Below, one piece after another: positions 1 to 6,734 of a stretch of 36,651 bases of DNA (position 1 is its first letter; the number at the start of each line of letters is the position of its first letter). A program made the translations under genes and the position numbers. A model generated the notes under the pieces. It saw nothing but the letters and a program-made list of their open reading frames with translations, was not told where the DNA came from and searched no databases. Origin of the DNA: JBDSTZ01 sp039927975 (GTDB lineage Bacteria; Pseudomonadota; Gammaproteobacteria; Burkholderiales; Burkholderiaceae_D); the NCBI GenBank assembly GCA_039927975.1, contig JBDSTZ010000036.1, forward strand, positions 1 through 36,651. Direction: 5' to 3'.

Positions 1-186
1 ATCTACGAAACCAACTTCAAGAAAATGCAAGAGCGTTTTCCTGGTCGCGCGCTTGAAAAAGCGGTCAAGGGCATGCTGCCTAAGGGCCCGCTTGGCTACG
101 CCATGATCAAGAAGCTCAAAGTGTACGCGGAAGGTTCCCATCCGCACGCTGCCCAGCAACCTAAAGCACTCGTGCTGTTCAAGTAA
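1..186 (+). CDS. rplM: 50S ribosomal protein L13, C-terminal part
   Basis: The window opens inside this gene. The open frame from base 1 gives 61 residues ending in TAA at 184-186. They contain the L13 C-terminal signature: a PGRALEKAVKGMLPKGPLG segment, then a KLKVYAEGSHPH stretch, then a QQPKAL tail. L13 is an early-assembling protein of the large ribosomal subunit. rpsI follows 9 bases later, the usual rplM-rpsI operon. The 5' part and promoter lie outside the window. Identification is by motif and by the neighbouring S9 gene. Confidence 0.96.
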   Translation: MYETNFKKMQERFPGRALEKAVKGMLPKGPLGYAMIKKLKVYAEGSHPHAAQQPKALVLFK

Positions 187-195
187 GGAGCTGAC

Positions 196-588
196 ATGAT
201 CGGTAACTACAATTACGGCACCGGCCGTCGCAAGAGTGCAGTCGCTCGCGTGTTCATCAAGGTTGGCACTGGCCAAATCATCGTTAACGGCAAGCCAGCC
301 GCGGATTACTTCTCGCGCGAAACCGGTCTGATGGTCATCCGTCAACCGCTGGAACTGACCGGCAACGTCGAGCGTTTCGACATCAAAGTGAACGTGCACG
401 GCGGCGGCGAGTCCGGCCAAGCTGGTGCGGTTCGCCACGGTATCACCCGCGCCCTGATCGACTACGATGCAGCGCTCAAGCCAGACCTGGCCAAAGCCGG
501 TTTCGTGACCCGCGATGCGCGTGAAGTCGAGCGTAAAAAAGTTGGTCTGCGCAAAGCACGTCGCGCAAAGCAATTCTCGAAGCGTTAA
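196..588 (+). CDS. rpsI: 30S ribosomal protein S9
   Basis: This 130-residue protein has the expected S9 length. It starts MIGNYNYGTGRRKSAVARV and ends in the basic tail RRAKQFSKR; in S9 that tail reaches the P-site tRNA in the small subunit. A TAAGGAG ribosome binding site overlaps the rplM stop region and sits 6 to 7 bases before the ATG, so the two genes are co-transcribed and probably translationally linked. An intrinsic terminator follows at 622-660. Nothing is odd in the coding sequence. Confidence 0.98.
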   Translation: MIGNYNYGTGRRKSAVARVFIKVGTGQIIVNGKPAADYFSRETGLMVIRQPLELTGNVERFDIKVNVHGGGESGQAGAVRHGITRALIDYDAALKPDLAKAGFVTRDAREVERKKVGLRKARRAKQFSKR

Positions 589-597
589 TTTGCTTCT

Positions 598-1011
598 TCA
601 CGGCGCCCCCGGGCGTCGTGGCCAAAAAGCCGCCTGCTGCGAAGTGGGCGGCTTTTTTGGTTTTGGGGCTTCGGTTTGCTTGCGCTTTGCGGGGCGCAGG
701 GATGCGGCGAGTTTCCATGACTGGCTGTCGGGGAAAAGCACCCAGATCACTTTCCAGGCATTGCGTCGCACCCCGCCGACGGCGTTGGCAAAGGCGCTTG
801 GCGAGGTCGACTGGTCCTGGTAACGCAGGTGGTCCGATTCGACCCGACAGTGAAAGTTCGTTCCCTTGAAGACGGTGCGCAGAATTGTTCCGTTGGGAAG
901 GAAAACGTCCTTCCATTGGAAACCTTGGACTGATGGCAGGGCGAGCGCGTCTGGATGCTGGCGAAGCAGCCAATCTTTTATCGCCACGTCGGCGATTTCC
1001 CAGTCTTCCAA
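598..1011 (-). CDS. Hypothetical protein with a RAMA/DUF2924-like domain, 5' end uncertain
   Basis: The protein is 137 residues if the TTG at 1011 is the start. The middle looks like a small beta-rich DNA-modification-associated domain: LPNGTILRTVFKG, then HCRVESDHLRY, then SPSAFANAVGG, then RRNAWKVIW. This order (proline-Gly-Thr loop, short hairpin, SPSA-x-A helix, N-x-W) matches what I know of RAMA and DUF2924-type domains. The open frame continues upstream to 1110 with protein-like sequence (KTLPISSEIYNGLFDASVR), but no ATG lies in frame. An ATG at 1108 is out of frame by one base; dropping one G from the G6 tract at 1084-1089 would join it. The basic Pro/Lys tail is encoded across the rpsI terminator. 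The function is unknown: it could bind modified DNA, or be a decaying gene. Confidence 0.6.
   Translation of the reverse strand: MEDWEIADVAIKDWLLRQHPDALALPSVQGFQWKDVFLPNGTILRTVFKGTNFHCRVESDHLRYQDQSTSPSAFANAVGGVRRNAWKVIWVLFPDSQSWKLAASLRPAKRKQTEAPKPKKPPTSQQAAFWPRRPGAP
622..660. terminator. Intrinsic terminator after rplM-rpsI, possibly bidirectional
   Basis: The arms CCAAAAAGCCGCC (622-634) and GGCGGCTTTTTTGG (647-660) pair around a 12-base loop, with one extra T in the 3' arm. A-tracts on the left and T-tracts on the right would give a U-tail in both directions. The element lies within the 3' end of the minus-strand ORF at 598-1011. Confidence 0.85.
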
Positions 1012-1121
1012 TTGAAATCCACTACGGACGGAAGCGTCGAACAGGCCATTGTAAATTTCCGACGAGATCGGCAGGGTCTTGGCGGGGGGCGGGGTGCTGT
1101 CGTTGCATGGTTAGCTCGCTT

Positions 1122-1247
1122 TCACACGATAGTGGACGATTTTGCGCGATTGCCGCGCGAAACCGCACGATTTCCAAACGAAATCGCGCGATTTTCGACC
1201 GAAATCGGACGATTAGCTGACGAAATCACGCGAATTTTGCAGGGCAG
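1122..1247. repeat. 21-bp tandem repeat array, first block (6 units)
   Basis: Units start at 1122, 1143, 1164, 1185, 1206 and 1227, exactly 21 bases apart, with a loose consensus CGCGCGATTTNCGACGAAAT. The central units at 1164, 1185 and 1206 are the most alike. In the + frame the unit encodes a heptad of the form A-R-F-x-x-E-I. There are no spacers, so this is not a CRISPR array. The block begins just before the 5' end of the minus-strand RAMA-like gene. Confidence 0.8.
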
Positions 1248-1286
1248 CGCGGATGAGTTATTGTTTAGATACGGCACTAACGAAAT

Positions 1287-1407
1287 CGTTCATTTTCGTA
1301 GAAATATCGTTCGATTTCGTTCAAAAATCGCGCGATTTCGCCGGGAAATCGCGCGTTTTCGTCGGTCTATCGCTCAATGTCGCGCGAAATCGTGCGAAAG
1401 CGCGGGT
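1287..1407. repeat. 21-bp tandem repeat array, second block (5-6 units)
   Basis: Units start at 1287, 1308, 1329, 1350 and 1371, again 21 bases apart, with a sixth partial unit at 1391 one base out of step. Cores such as CGCGCGATTTCG at 1329 match those of the first block. The offset between blocks is 60 bases, a multiple of three, so the heptad coding phase (R-F-R-x-x-I-A) is kept across both. The remaining gap (1408-1587) shows no gene that I can support. Confidence 0.78.
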
Positions 1408-1587
1408 TTTCAATGCGCGGAGCAATACCGGATGGAGGAGTGGGCGCCGGCGCTGTTGCGGCTATCTATCCCTGTTGATGAGAAAATGTCAGGTCGCGAA
1501 CGACGGTTGTTCCACCTGCCCGCTCGGATGTCAGCAGCCGGTGGTTCCGCGCGCACTTTCGCCCTGCCTGTTAAAATTGCACGCTCG

Positions 1588-1607
1588 GGCCGGCCTGTCT
1601 GCCGGCC
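1588..1607 (+). other. Hairpin in the argC leader
   Basis: GGCCGGC (1588-1594) and GCCGGCC (1601-1607) are perfect arms around a 6-base loop, 29 bases before the argC start. No T-run follows. It could be a leader structure or chance in GC-rich DNA. Confidence 0.3.
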
Positions 1608-1636
1608 GGCACTCTTTACCCATTGAAGGAAACACC

Positions 1637-2674
1637 ATGATCAAAGTTGGCATCGTTGGCGGCACTGGCTACACAGGGGTCGAACTGCTGCGCTTGTTGG
1701 CCGCCCATCCCGATGCGCAGCTGACCGCTATCACCTCGCGCAAGGAAGACGGCTTGCCGGTCGCCGACATGTTTCCCTCGCTGCGTGGCCACGTCGATCT
1801 GGCGTTCTCGGCGCCGGACAAGGTCGACCTGACCCAATGCGACGTGGTGTTCTTGGCCACCCCGCACGGTGTGGCCATGGCGCAAGCGCCGGAACTGCTG
1901 GCCGCCGGCGTCAAGGTGATCGACCTGGCCGCCGACTTCCGTCTGAAGGACCAGGCGACGTTCGAGAAATGGTACAAGATTCCGCACACCGCGCCCGAGC
2001 TGCTGGACGAGGCCGTCTACGGCTTGCCGGAACTGAACCGCGAGGCGATCAAGGGCGCGCGCCTGATCGCCAATCCGGGCTGCTATCCGACCACCATGCA
2101 GCTGGGCCTGTACCCACTGCTGAAAAACAATCTGATCGACGCCGGTTCACTGATCGCCGACGCTAAATCGGGCGTGTCGGGCGCCGGCCGCAAGGCGGAA
2201 ATCTCGACCCTGTTCTCGGAAGCAAGCGACAACTTCAAGGCCTACGGGGTGTCGGGCCACCGTCACACCCCGGAAACGACCGCCCAGCTGCAGCGCTTCA
2301 CCGAGCAGAAAGTCGGCCTGGTGTTCACGCCGCATCTGGTGCCGATGATTCGCGGCATGCACTCGACCCTGTACGCGCGCCTGACCAAAGAGATCAGCAA
2401 CGACGCCTTGCAGGCGCTGTTCGAAGAGCAGTACAAGGACGATGCCTTTGTCGACGTGATGCCGTTCGGTTCGCATCCGGAAACGCGCTCGACGCGCGGC
2501 TCGAACATGCTGCGCCTGGCGCTGCATCGTCCGGAAGACACGGATCTGGTCGTCATCCTTGTGGTGCAGGACAACCTGGTCAAGGGCGCCTCGGGCCAGG
2601 CCGTGCAGTGCATGAATTTGATGTTCGGTTTGCCTGAAACGACCGGCTTGAAACAGGTCGCGCTGCTGCCGTAA
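1637..2674 (+). CDS. argC: N-acetyl-gamma-glutamyl-phosphate reductase
   Basis: This enzyme catalyses the third step of arginine synthesis: NADPH-dependent reduction of N-acetylglutamyl-5-phosphate to the semialdehyde, in the cytoplasm. The protein is 345 residues, the usual length for the long ArgC type. It shows the N-terminal nucleotide-binding loop GGTGYTG (residues 8-14), the catalytic cysteine in NPGCYPTT (Cys149), the GVSGAGR motif, and an HRHTPE segment. The ATG at 1637 is chosen because the family starts with MIKVGIVG and GAAGGA lies 7 bases upstream; the open frame reaches further 5' only through the repeat region. It stands alone, without other arg genes nearby. Confidence 0.96.
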   Translation: MIKVGIVGGTGYTGVELLRLLAAHPDAQLTAITSRKEDGLPVADMFPSLRGHVDLAFSAPDKVDLTQCDVVFLATPHGVAMAQAPELLAAGVKVIDLAADFRLKDQATFEKWYKIPHTAPELLDEAVYGLPELNREAIKGARLIANPGCYPTTMQLGLYPLLKNNLIDAGSLIADAKSGVSGAGRKAEISTLFSEASDNFKAYGVSGHRHTPETTAQLQRFTEQKVGLVFTPHLVPMIRGMHSTLYARLTKEISNDALQALFEEQYKDDAFVDVMPFGSHPETRSTRGSNMLRLALHRPEDTDLVVILVVQDNLVKGASGQAVQCMNLMFGLPETTGLKQVALLP

Positions 2675-2690
2675 TTCTCCACTGCGTTGA

Positions 2691-2720
2691 AGACGGCGTG
2701 CGCTGGCTGGCGCGCCGTCT
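2691..2720 (+). terminator. Possible weak terminator after argC
   Basis: AGACGGC (2691-2697) pairs with GCCGTCT (2714-2720), with further GC pairing inside. It is followed only by GGTT, without a clear T-tract, so termination is uncertain. Confidence 0.35.
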
Positions 2721-2931
2721 GGTTGAAGCGCCATTCAGTCCATACCACCATTGATGCATGCAAACGCCCATGCAAGGGTTCAGGCAGAAGGGTGAGCGCT
2801 TGATTTGCGACGAGTCCGACTTTAGAGCGGTACACTAGTCGCCCGTCAGCCTTGCCCGCCGAACGACCCAGATCAAGCCGCGCCGGGGTTAACGGGGTAA
2901 ATTGGCAAGAAGTGGTCGTTTTTGCAAGGTG

Positions 2932-2958
2932 GCGCGCCGTCCTCCGGCGCGCGGTTTT
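2932..2958 (+). other. GC hairpin with short T-run in the bactofilin leader
   Basis: GCGCGCCG (2932-2939) and CGGCGCGC (2945-2952) form perfect 8-bp arms around a 5-base loop, followed by GGTTTT. It resembles a terminator or attenuator placed about 110 bases before the bactofilin start. The rest of the 2721-3063 gap holds no recognisable gene; a TACACT at about 2831 could be a -10 box but lacks a good -35. Confidence 0.35.
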
Positions 2959-3063
2959 CCGCCTTCCCGGCCACGCACAGCCAGCGCCCCAGTCCCCCAT
3001 GTTGTCGATTCTCCCCAGGGCTGCGGCGCCTCCCGCCGTCTGTTCCCTGTAAGGAGTGCCATC

Positions 3064-3465
3064 ATGTTCGGTCGTAACGCCAAAAGCGAAATTGATAGTC
3101 TTGTCGGAATTTCATCCCGGATCGAAGGCGATATGTGCTTCACCGGCGGCCTGCGCATCGATGGCGAAGTCCACGGCAACGTCATCGCCGCCGAAGGCAA
3201 CGACAATGTGCTGATCGTCTCCGAGCATGCGCGCATCGAAGGCGAGGTGCGCTGCGCCAATATGGTGGTCAACGGCTACATCAACGGCCCGGTATATTCG
3301 ACCGAACTGCTTGAATTGCAGCCGAAAGCCCGCATTATGGGAAATGTCCATTACAAACTGCTGGAGATGCACGGCGGTTCGATGGTCACCGGAACGCTCA
3401 CCCACCATGCAACGGGCGAGCCGGTGTTTCATTTAGCGGTCGCCGAAGCGGCCAGCAAAGCGTGA
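3064..3465 (+). CDS. Bactofilin family cytoskeletal protein (polymer-forming)
   Basis: Bactofilins are small beta-helical proteins that polymerise without nucleotides and help place cell-wall or polarity machinery. The protein is 133 residues. After a short N-terminal tail the repeating beta-helix pattern is clear: the IEGDMCFTGGLRIDGEVHGNV stretch is typical (residues about 20-40), followed by HARIEGEV and PKARIMGNVHY. The ATG at 3064 has AAGGAG 7 bases upstream, and upstream in-frame codons do not match the family. erpA follows 55 bases later and probably has its own promoter. An M23 peptidase lies nearby (5206-6576) on the other strand; bactofilins and M23 enzymes often work together, but a link here is only inferred. 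Confidence 0.9.
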   Translation: MFGRNAKSEIDSLVGISSRIEGDMCFTGGLRIDGEVHGNVIAAEGNDNVLIVSEHARIEGEVRCANMVVNGYINGPVYSTELLELQPKARIMGNVHYKLLEMHGGSMVTGTLTHHATGEPVFHLAVAEAASKA

Positions 3466-3480
3466 GTCGCGCCAACAGTC

Positions 3481-3486
3481 TATAAT
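3481..3486 (+). promoter_or_regulatory. Perfect -10 box (TATAAT) of an erpA promoter
   Basis: TATAAT lies 35 bases before the erpA ATG, just after the bactofilin stop at 3463-3465. No good -35 hexamer sits 16 to 18 bases upstream, so an activator may be required or the site is weak. The -35 region would overlap the end of the bactofilin gene. Confidence 0.5.
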
Positions 3487-3520
3487 GACTCACATTGTTT
3501 TGATCAGTAGGAGCTCCCCC

Positions 3521-3883
3521 ATGAATGCAGTAGCCGAAATGCAAGACGTTATCCCGTCGCCGATCATCTTCACCGACAGCGCGGCGCAGAAAGTCGCCCA
3601 GCTGATCGAAGAGGAAGGCAATCCGGACCTCAAATTGCGCGTTTTCGTGCAGGGCGGGGGCTGTTCCGGCTTCCAGTACGGCTTCACGTTCGACGAAATC
3701 GTCAACGAAGACGACACCACCATGGTCAAGAACGGCGTGCAGTTGCTGATCGATTCGATGAGCTACCAGTACCTGGTCGGCGCGGAAATCGACTACAAGG
3801 ACGACCTTGAAGGCGCCCAGTTCGTGATCAAGAACCCGACCGCCACGTCGACCTGCGGCTGCGGTTCGTCGTTCTCGGTCTAA
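3521..3883 (+). CDS. erpA: A-type iron-sulfur cluster insertion protein ErpA
   Basis: ErpA carries Fe-S clusters to apoproteins such as the isoprenoid-synthesis enzymes. The protein is 120 residues. All three cluster-binding cysteines are present in the A-type pattern: Cys48 in GGGCSGF and Cys112 and Cys114 in the C-terminal TCGCGSSF. The N-terminal Gln/Ala-rich lead MNAVAEMQ fits betaproteobacterial ErpA. The ATG at 3521 is preferred to the in-frame ATG at 3485, because TAGGAG precedes it and the 3485 codon overlaps the TATAAT box. A terminator follows, facing the convergent anmK. Confidence 0.94.
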   Translation: MNAVAEMQDVIPSPIIFTDSAAQKVAQLIEEEGNPDLKLRVFVQGGGCSGFQYGFTFDEIVNEDDTTMVKNGVQLLIDSMSYQYLVGAEIDYKDDLEGAQFVIKNPTATSTCGCGSSFSV

Positions 3884-3885
3884 GC

Positions 3886-3946
3886 GACGATTCGATCGCT
3901 GGCGGCCCGGCAAGTCCGGGCCTGCCCGGGCGATCGTCGACTTTTT
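3886..3946 (+). terminator. Terminator between convergent erpA and anmK
   Basis: A long stem is formed by GCGACGAT (3886-3893) with ATCGTCG (3933-3939), enclosing an inner CCCGG-rich hairpin (3906-3930). CTTTTT follows at 3941-3946 and touches the anmK stop (TTA at 3945-3947). It would end erpA transcripts. Confidence 0.65.
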
Positions 3947-5042
3947 ACGCGGGGTAGAGCGCGCCCAGAATCCTGGGGCCCTTTGCACCTGTGACAGCGG
4001 GCAGATTGCCCGCTTCGCGTTTCTGGAACCGGTAACCGAGCCAGGCAAACGCCAGCGCCTCGACCCGGTTCGGCGCCACGCCCAGCTCGGCGGTCGACGC
4101 CACCTTGGTTGCGCCTCCCAACGCCTGCGCCAGTGCGCGCAGCAGCGTGCCGTTGTAAGCCCCTCCGCCGCACACATACACCGCTTCGACTTGCGCCGAC
4201 TGTTGCAGAATCGCGCGCGCGATCGTCACGGCCGTCAGGCGGGTGAGAGTGGCTTGCACATCGGCCGGCGAAGCGTGGGGAAAGTCCGTCAGCCGGGCGT
4301 CGAGCCAGGCGGCGTGGAACAGGTCGCGGCCGGTGCTCTTGGGCGCCGGCAGGGCAAAGTAGGGTTCATCAAGAAGGCGTTCGAGCAAGTCGGGCAGCAC
4401 CTGTCCGCTGGCGGCCCAGGCGCCGTCGGCGTCATAGTCGCGGCCCTGGTGGCGCGCGATCCAGGCGTCCATCAACACATTGCCGGGGCCGGTATCGAAG
4501 CCGCTGACGGCGCCGTCCGCATGCAGCACGCTGATATTGCCGATGCCGCCGATATTGACCACCATCCGCGTCTGCCCTGGCGCGCCGAAGCAGGCGTGGT
4601 GAAAGGCCGGCACCAGCGGTGCGCCCTGGCCGCCGGCCGCCACATCGCGGCTGCGGAAATCGGCGATCACGTCGATGCCGGTGAGTTCCGCCAGCAGCGC
4701 CGGGTTGTTGGTTTGCCGCGTGAAGCCCAATTCGGGCCGGTGGCGGATGGTCTGGCCGTGCACGGCGATTGCCGCCACTGATTCGCCGGCGGGCAATAAC
4801 TCGCCCACGCAGGCAGCGTAACTGGCGGCCAGGGCGTTGGCGGCGGCCGCCTCGCGTTCGATCTCGTTGACACCAGGCGCCTGCAAGGCCATCAGGGCGG
4901 CGCGCAGTTCAGCGGAAAACGGTACGAAGGCCGCCGCGACCGTGGCGATGCCGTCGCCGGAAAAGTCGGCCAGCACCCCATCGACGCCATCCATGCTGGT
5001 GCCCGACATCAGGCCGATATAAAGGGAAGAAGCTGAAGGCAT
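3945..5042 (-). CDS. anmK: Anhydro-N-acetylmuramic acid kinase
   Basis: AnmK hydrates and phosphorylates 1,6-anhydro-MurNAc to MurNAc-6-phosphate in the cytoplasm, the entry step of peptidoglycan recycling. The 365-residue product is close to the usual 370. It shows the ATP-binding GLMSGTSMDGVD motif near the N-terminus, the VNIGGIGNIS motif, GFDTGPGN, and a VCGGGAYNG motif near the C-terminus. The start at 5042 is chosen over the ATG at 5048 because AGGA lies 5 bases before it. It is followed upstream on the same strand by an M23 peptidase gene with a terminator between them (5123-5160), so they are probably separate units, yet both deal with the cell wall. Confidence 0.94.
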   Translation of the reverse strand: MPSASSLYIGLMSGTSMDGVDGVLADFSGDGIATVAAAFVPFSAELRAALMALQAPGVNEIEREAAAANALAASYAACVGELLPAGESVAAIAVHGQTIRHRPELGFTRQTNNPALLAELTGIDVIADFRSRDVAAGGQGAPLVPAFHHACFGAPGQTRMVVNIGGIGNISVLHADGAVSGFDTGPGNVLMDAWIARHQGRDYDADGAWAASGQVLPDLLERLLDEPYFALPAPKSTGRDLFHAAWLDARLTDFPHASPADVQATLTRLTAVTIARAILQQSAQVEAVYVCGGGAYNGTLLRALAQALGGATKVASTAELGVAPNRVEALAFAWLGYRFQKREAGNLPAVTGAKGPRILGALYPA

Positions 5043-5122
5043 GGTCATCCTGGGATTAATGAATGCGAGGGAAGTCCGACGACTGCAAAACATCGGCAAC
5101 AGGCCGGCGCGTGCAAGGGCGT

Positions 5123-5160
5123 AAAAAAAAGCGCCTTCACCGGTTCGGGGAAGGCGCCTT
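5123..5160 (-). terminator. Strong intrinsic terminator of the M23 peptidase gene
   Basis: Read on the minus strand, AAGGCGCCTTC and GAAGGCGC form a stem around an 11-base loop, followed by eight T (A8 at 5123-5130 on the + strand). It lies 45 bases past the peptidase stop codon. Confidence 0.9.
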
Positions 5161-5205
5161 GGCTGGGTTGAGCCCGTGTTAGTGTGCGAGCGGTGTGCGA
5201 GCCGC

Positions 5206-6576
5206 TTAGCGTGCCGCCATCACCGCGCCGGCGCCTGGATGCAGCAGCGCGAAGCGGTGCGACATATCGGCGGCGGCGCTCTTGAAGCGGGCCAGTTCGC
5301 CCGGCGTCAGCGGCGCTTGCGCCACCACGGCGACGGTGTTCGGATCTTTCGCTTCGTTGTTGACGCGGAATTCGTAGTGCAGGTGGGCGCCGGTCGACCA
5401 GCCGGTGGTGCCGACATAGCCGATGACGTCGCCCTGGCGGACCTTGGTGCCTTTGCGCATGCCGGTGGCGAAACGCATCATGTGGGCGTAGGCGGTGCTG
5501 TAATTGGCCCAGTGCTTGATGACGACCAGGTTGCCGTAGCCGCCCGATGTGCCGGCGAAGTCGATGGTGCCGTCGCCGGAAGCGCGGATCGGCGTGCCCA
5601 GCGCGGCGGCGAAATCGATGCCCTTGTGGGCTTTCCAGTCGCCCGAAATCGGATGCACGCGCATCGAGAAGCCGGACGAGATACGGGAAAATTCGAGGGG
5701 GGATTTGAGGAAGCCTCTCTTGAGGGCCTTGCCGTCGAGGGTGTAGTAGGCGCCGCCTTGTTTGCTGCTTGGATCTTCGAACCAGACCGACTGGTAAGTG
5801 ACGCCCTTGTTGACGAATTCGCCGGCCAGGATGCGGCCCGCTCGCACCATTTCGCCGTCTTGCCAGAAGGTTTCGTAGACCACGTTGAAGCGGTCGCCAC
5901 GGCTCAGGTCTGAACGGAAGTCGATGCTGGTCGAGAACATCTCGATGATCTGGGCGACGATGCCGTCAGGCAGTTTGCTGCCGTCGGCCGAGGAATCGGT
6001 GGCCGAATACAGGGAAGAAGTGATGGTGCGCGAGCGCATTTCAACGCGGCGCTCAAGCTGCACCGGGCCTTCCTGGGCGATGAACTTGTTGCCCTTGCGG
6101 GTGATCGAAATCGTTTTGGACGGGTTGTCGCTGGCGTCGACCAAGGTTGCGCGCAGCCATTGCAGCTGGCCGTTGTCGCTGGTTTGCGCCTGGATCTTCT
6201 TGCCGGTTTTCAGCTGCATCACGCCCTTGGCGACCTTGTCGCTCTTGACGAACGCGGCGGCCTCGGGATCGTCGACGCCCAGGCGAAAGAAGACCGAAGC
6301 GAGGCTGTCGCCGGCGCGGATCTTTTCTTCGTGGACGAATTGCTGAGGCTCTTGCTGCAGCGCGGTGATCTGCTCGGCCAGATTCGGCAGCTCGAGGTTC
6401 TGCGCGATGGACTTGACTGGGATGTCGGACGCGTCTGGTGCCAGCGGCACTACACCGGCGGCACCAAATGCGCAGACTGCGAGAAGAATCGCGCCGGCGC
6501 TGATGATGCGCGCCTTTCGCGTCGTTCCTAGCAGGCCGGACCAGCTCTTGCCTGTGATTTTGTTTGTAGGGTTCAT
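5206..6576 (-). CDS. M23 family metallopeptidase (MepM-like murein endopeptidase)
   Basis: This is a zinc endopeptidase expected to cut peptide cross-links in periplasmic peptidoglycan. The protein has 456 residues. A single membrane anchor or uncleaved signal lies at about residues 24-45, a LysM/OapA-like region at about 84-130, and the M23 (LytM) domain at about 300-410. Metal ligands are visible: His317 and Asp321 in HKGID, His400 in HLH, with His365 in AYAHM. The domain order matches MepM/YebA. The start at 6576 gives MNPTNK; an in-frame ATG at 6606 (MFKRQIL) is possible and neither has a strong ribosome binding site. The gene is divergent from tyrS, a common arrangement in Burkholderiales, and has its own terminator. 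Confidence 0.9.
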   Translation of the reverse strand: MNPTNKITGKSWSGLLGTTRKARIISAGAILLAVCAFGAAGVVPLAPDASDIPVKSIAQNLELPNLAEQITALQQEPQQFVHEEKIRAGDSLASVFFRLGVDDPEAAAFVKSDKVAKGVMQLKTGKKIQAQTSDNGQLQWLRATLVDASDNPSKTISITRKGNKFIAQEGPVQLERRVEMRSRTITSSLYSATDSSADGSKLPDGIVAQIIEMFSTSIDFRSDLSRGDRFNVVYETFWQDGEMVRAGRILAGEFVNKGVTYQSVWFEDPSSKQGGAYYTLDGKALKRGFLKSPLEFSRISSGFSMRVHPISGDWKAHKGIDFAAALGTPIRASGDGTIDFAGTSGGYGNLVVIKHWANYSTAYAHMMRFATGMRKGTKVRQGDVIGYVGTTGWSTGAHLHYEFRVNNEAKDPNTVAVVAQAPLTPGELARFKSAAADMSHRFALLHPGAGAVMAAR

Positions 6577-6734
6577 GCAATCAGTTAAAATTTGCCGCTT
6601 GAACATCCCGTAGGACACCAGAATTTCTTATTGTTGTTTTGTTTAGTTTTCGTTCGGCAATAGTTGACGGGATCGAGCATTATATCAAAGTCCTGGAAGA
6701 CCCTCACTTTTTTGAGAACTCGGCAATAAACCAT

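Noticed and set aside
1122..1407. CRISPR array
   Set aside because: Units are contiguous 21-mers without unique spacers, and no cas gene is present.
955..1626. + strand open frame of 223 codons containing the heptad repeats, considered as a coiled-coil protein
   Set aside because: Its first part is antisense to the RAMA-like gene, no ribosome binding site is seen, and the ends are not protein-like. It is kept only as a hypothesis in the findings.
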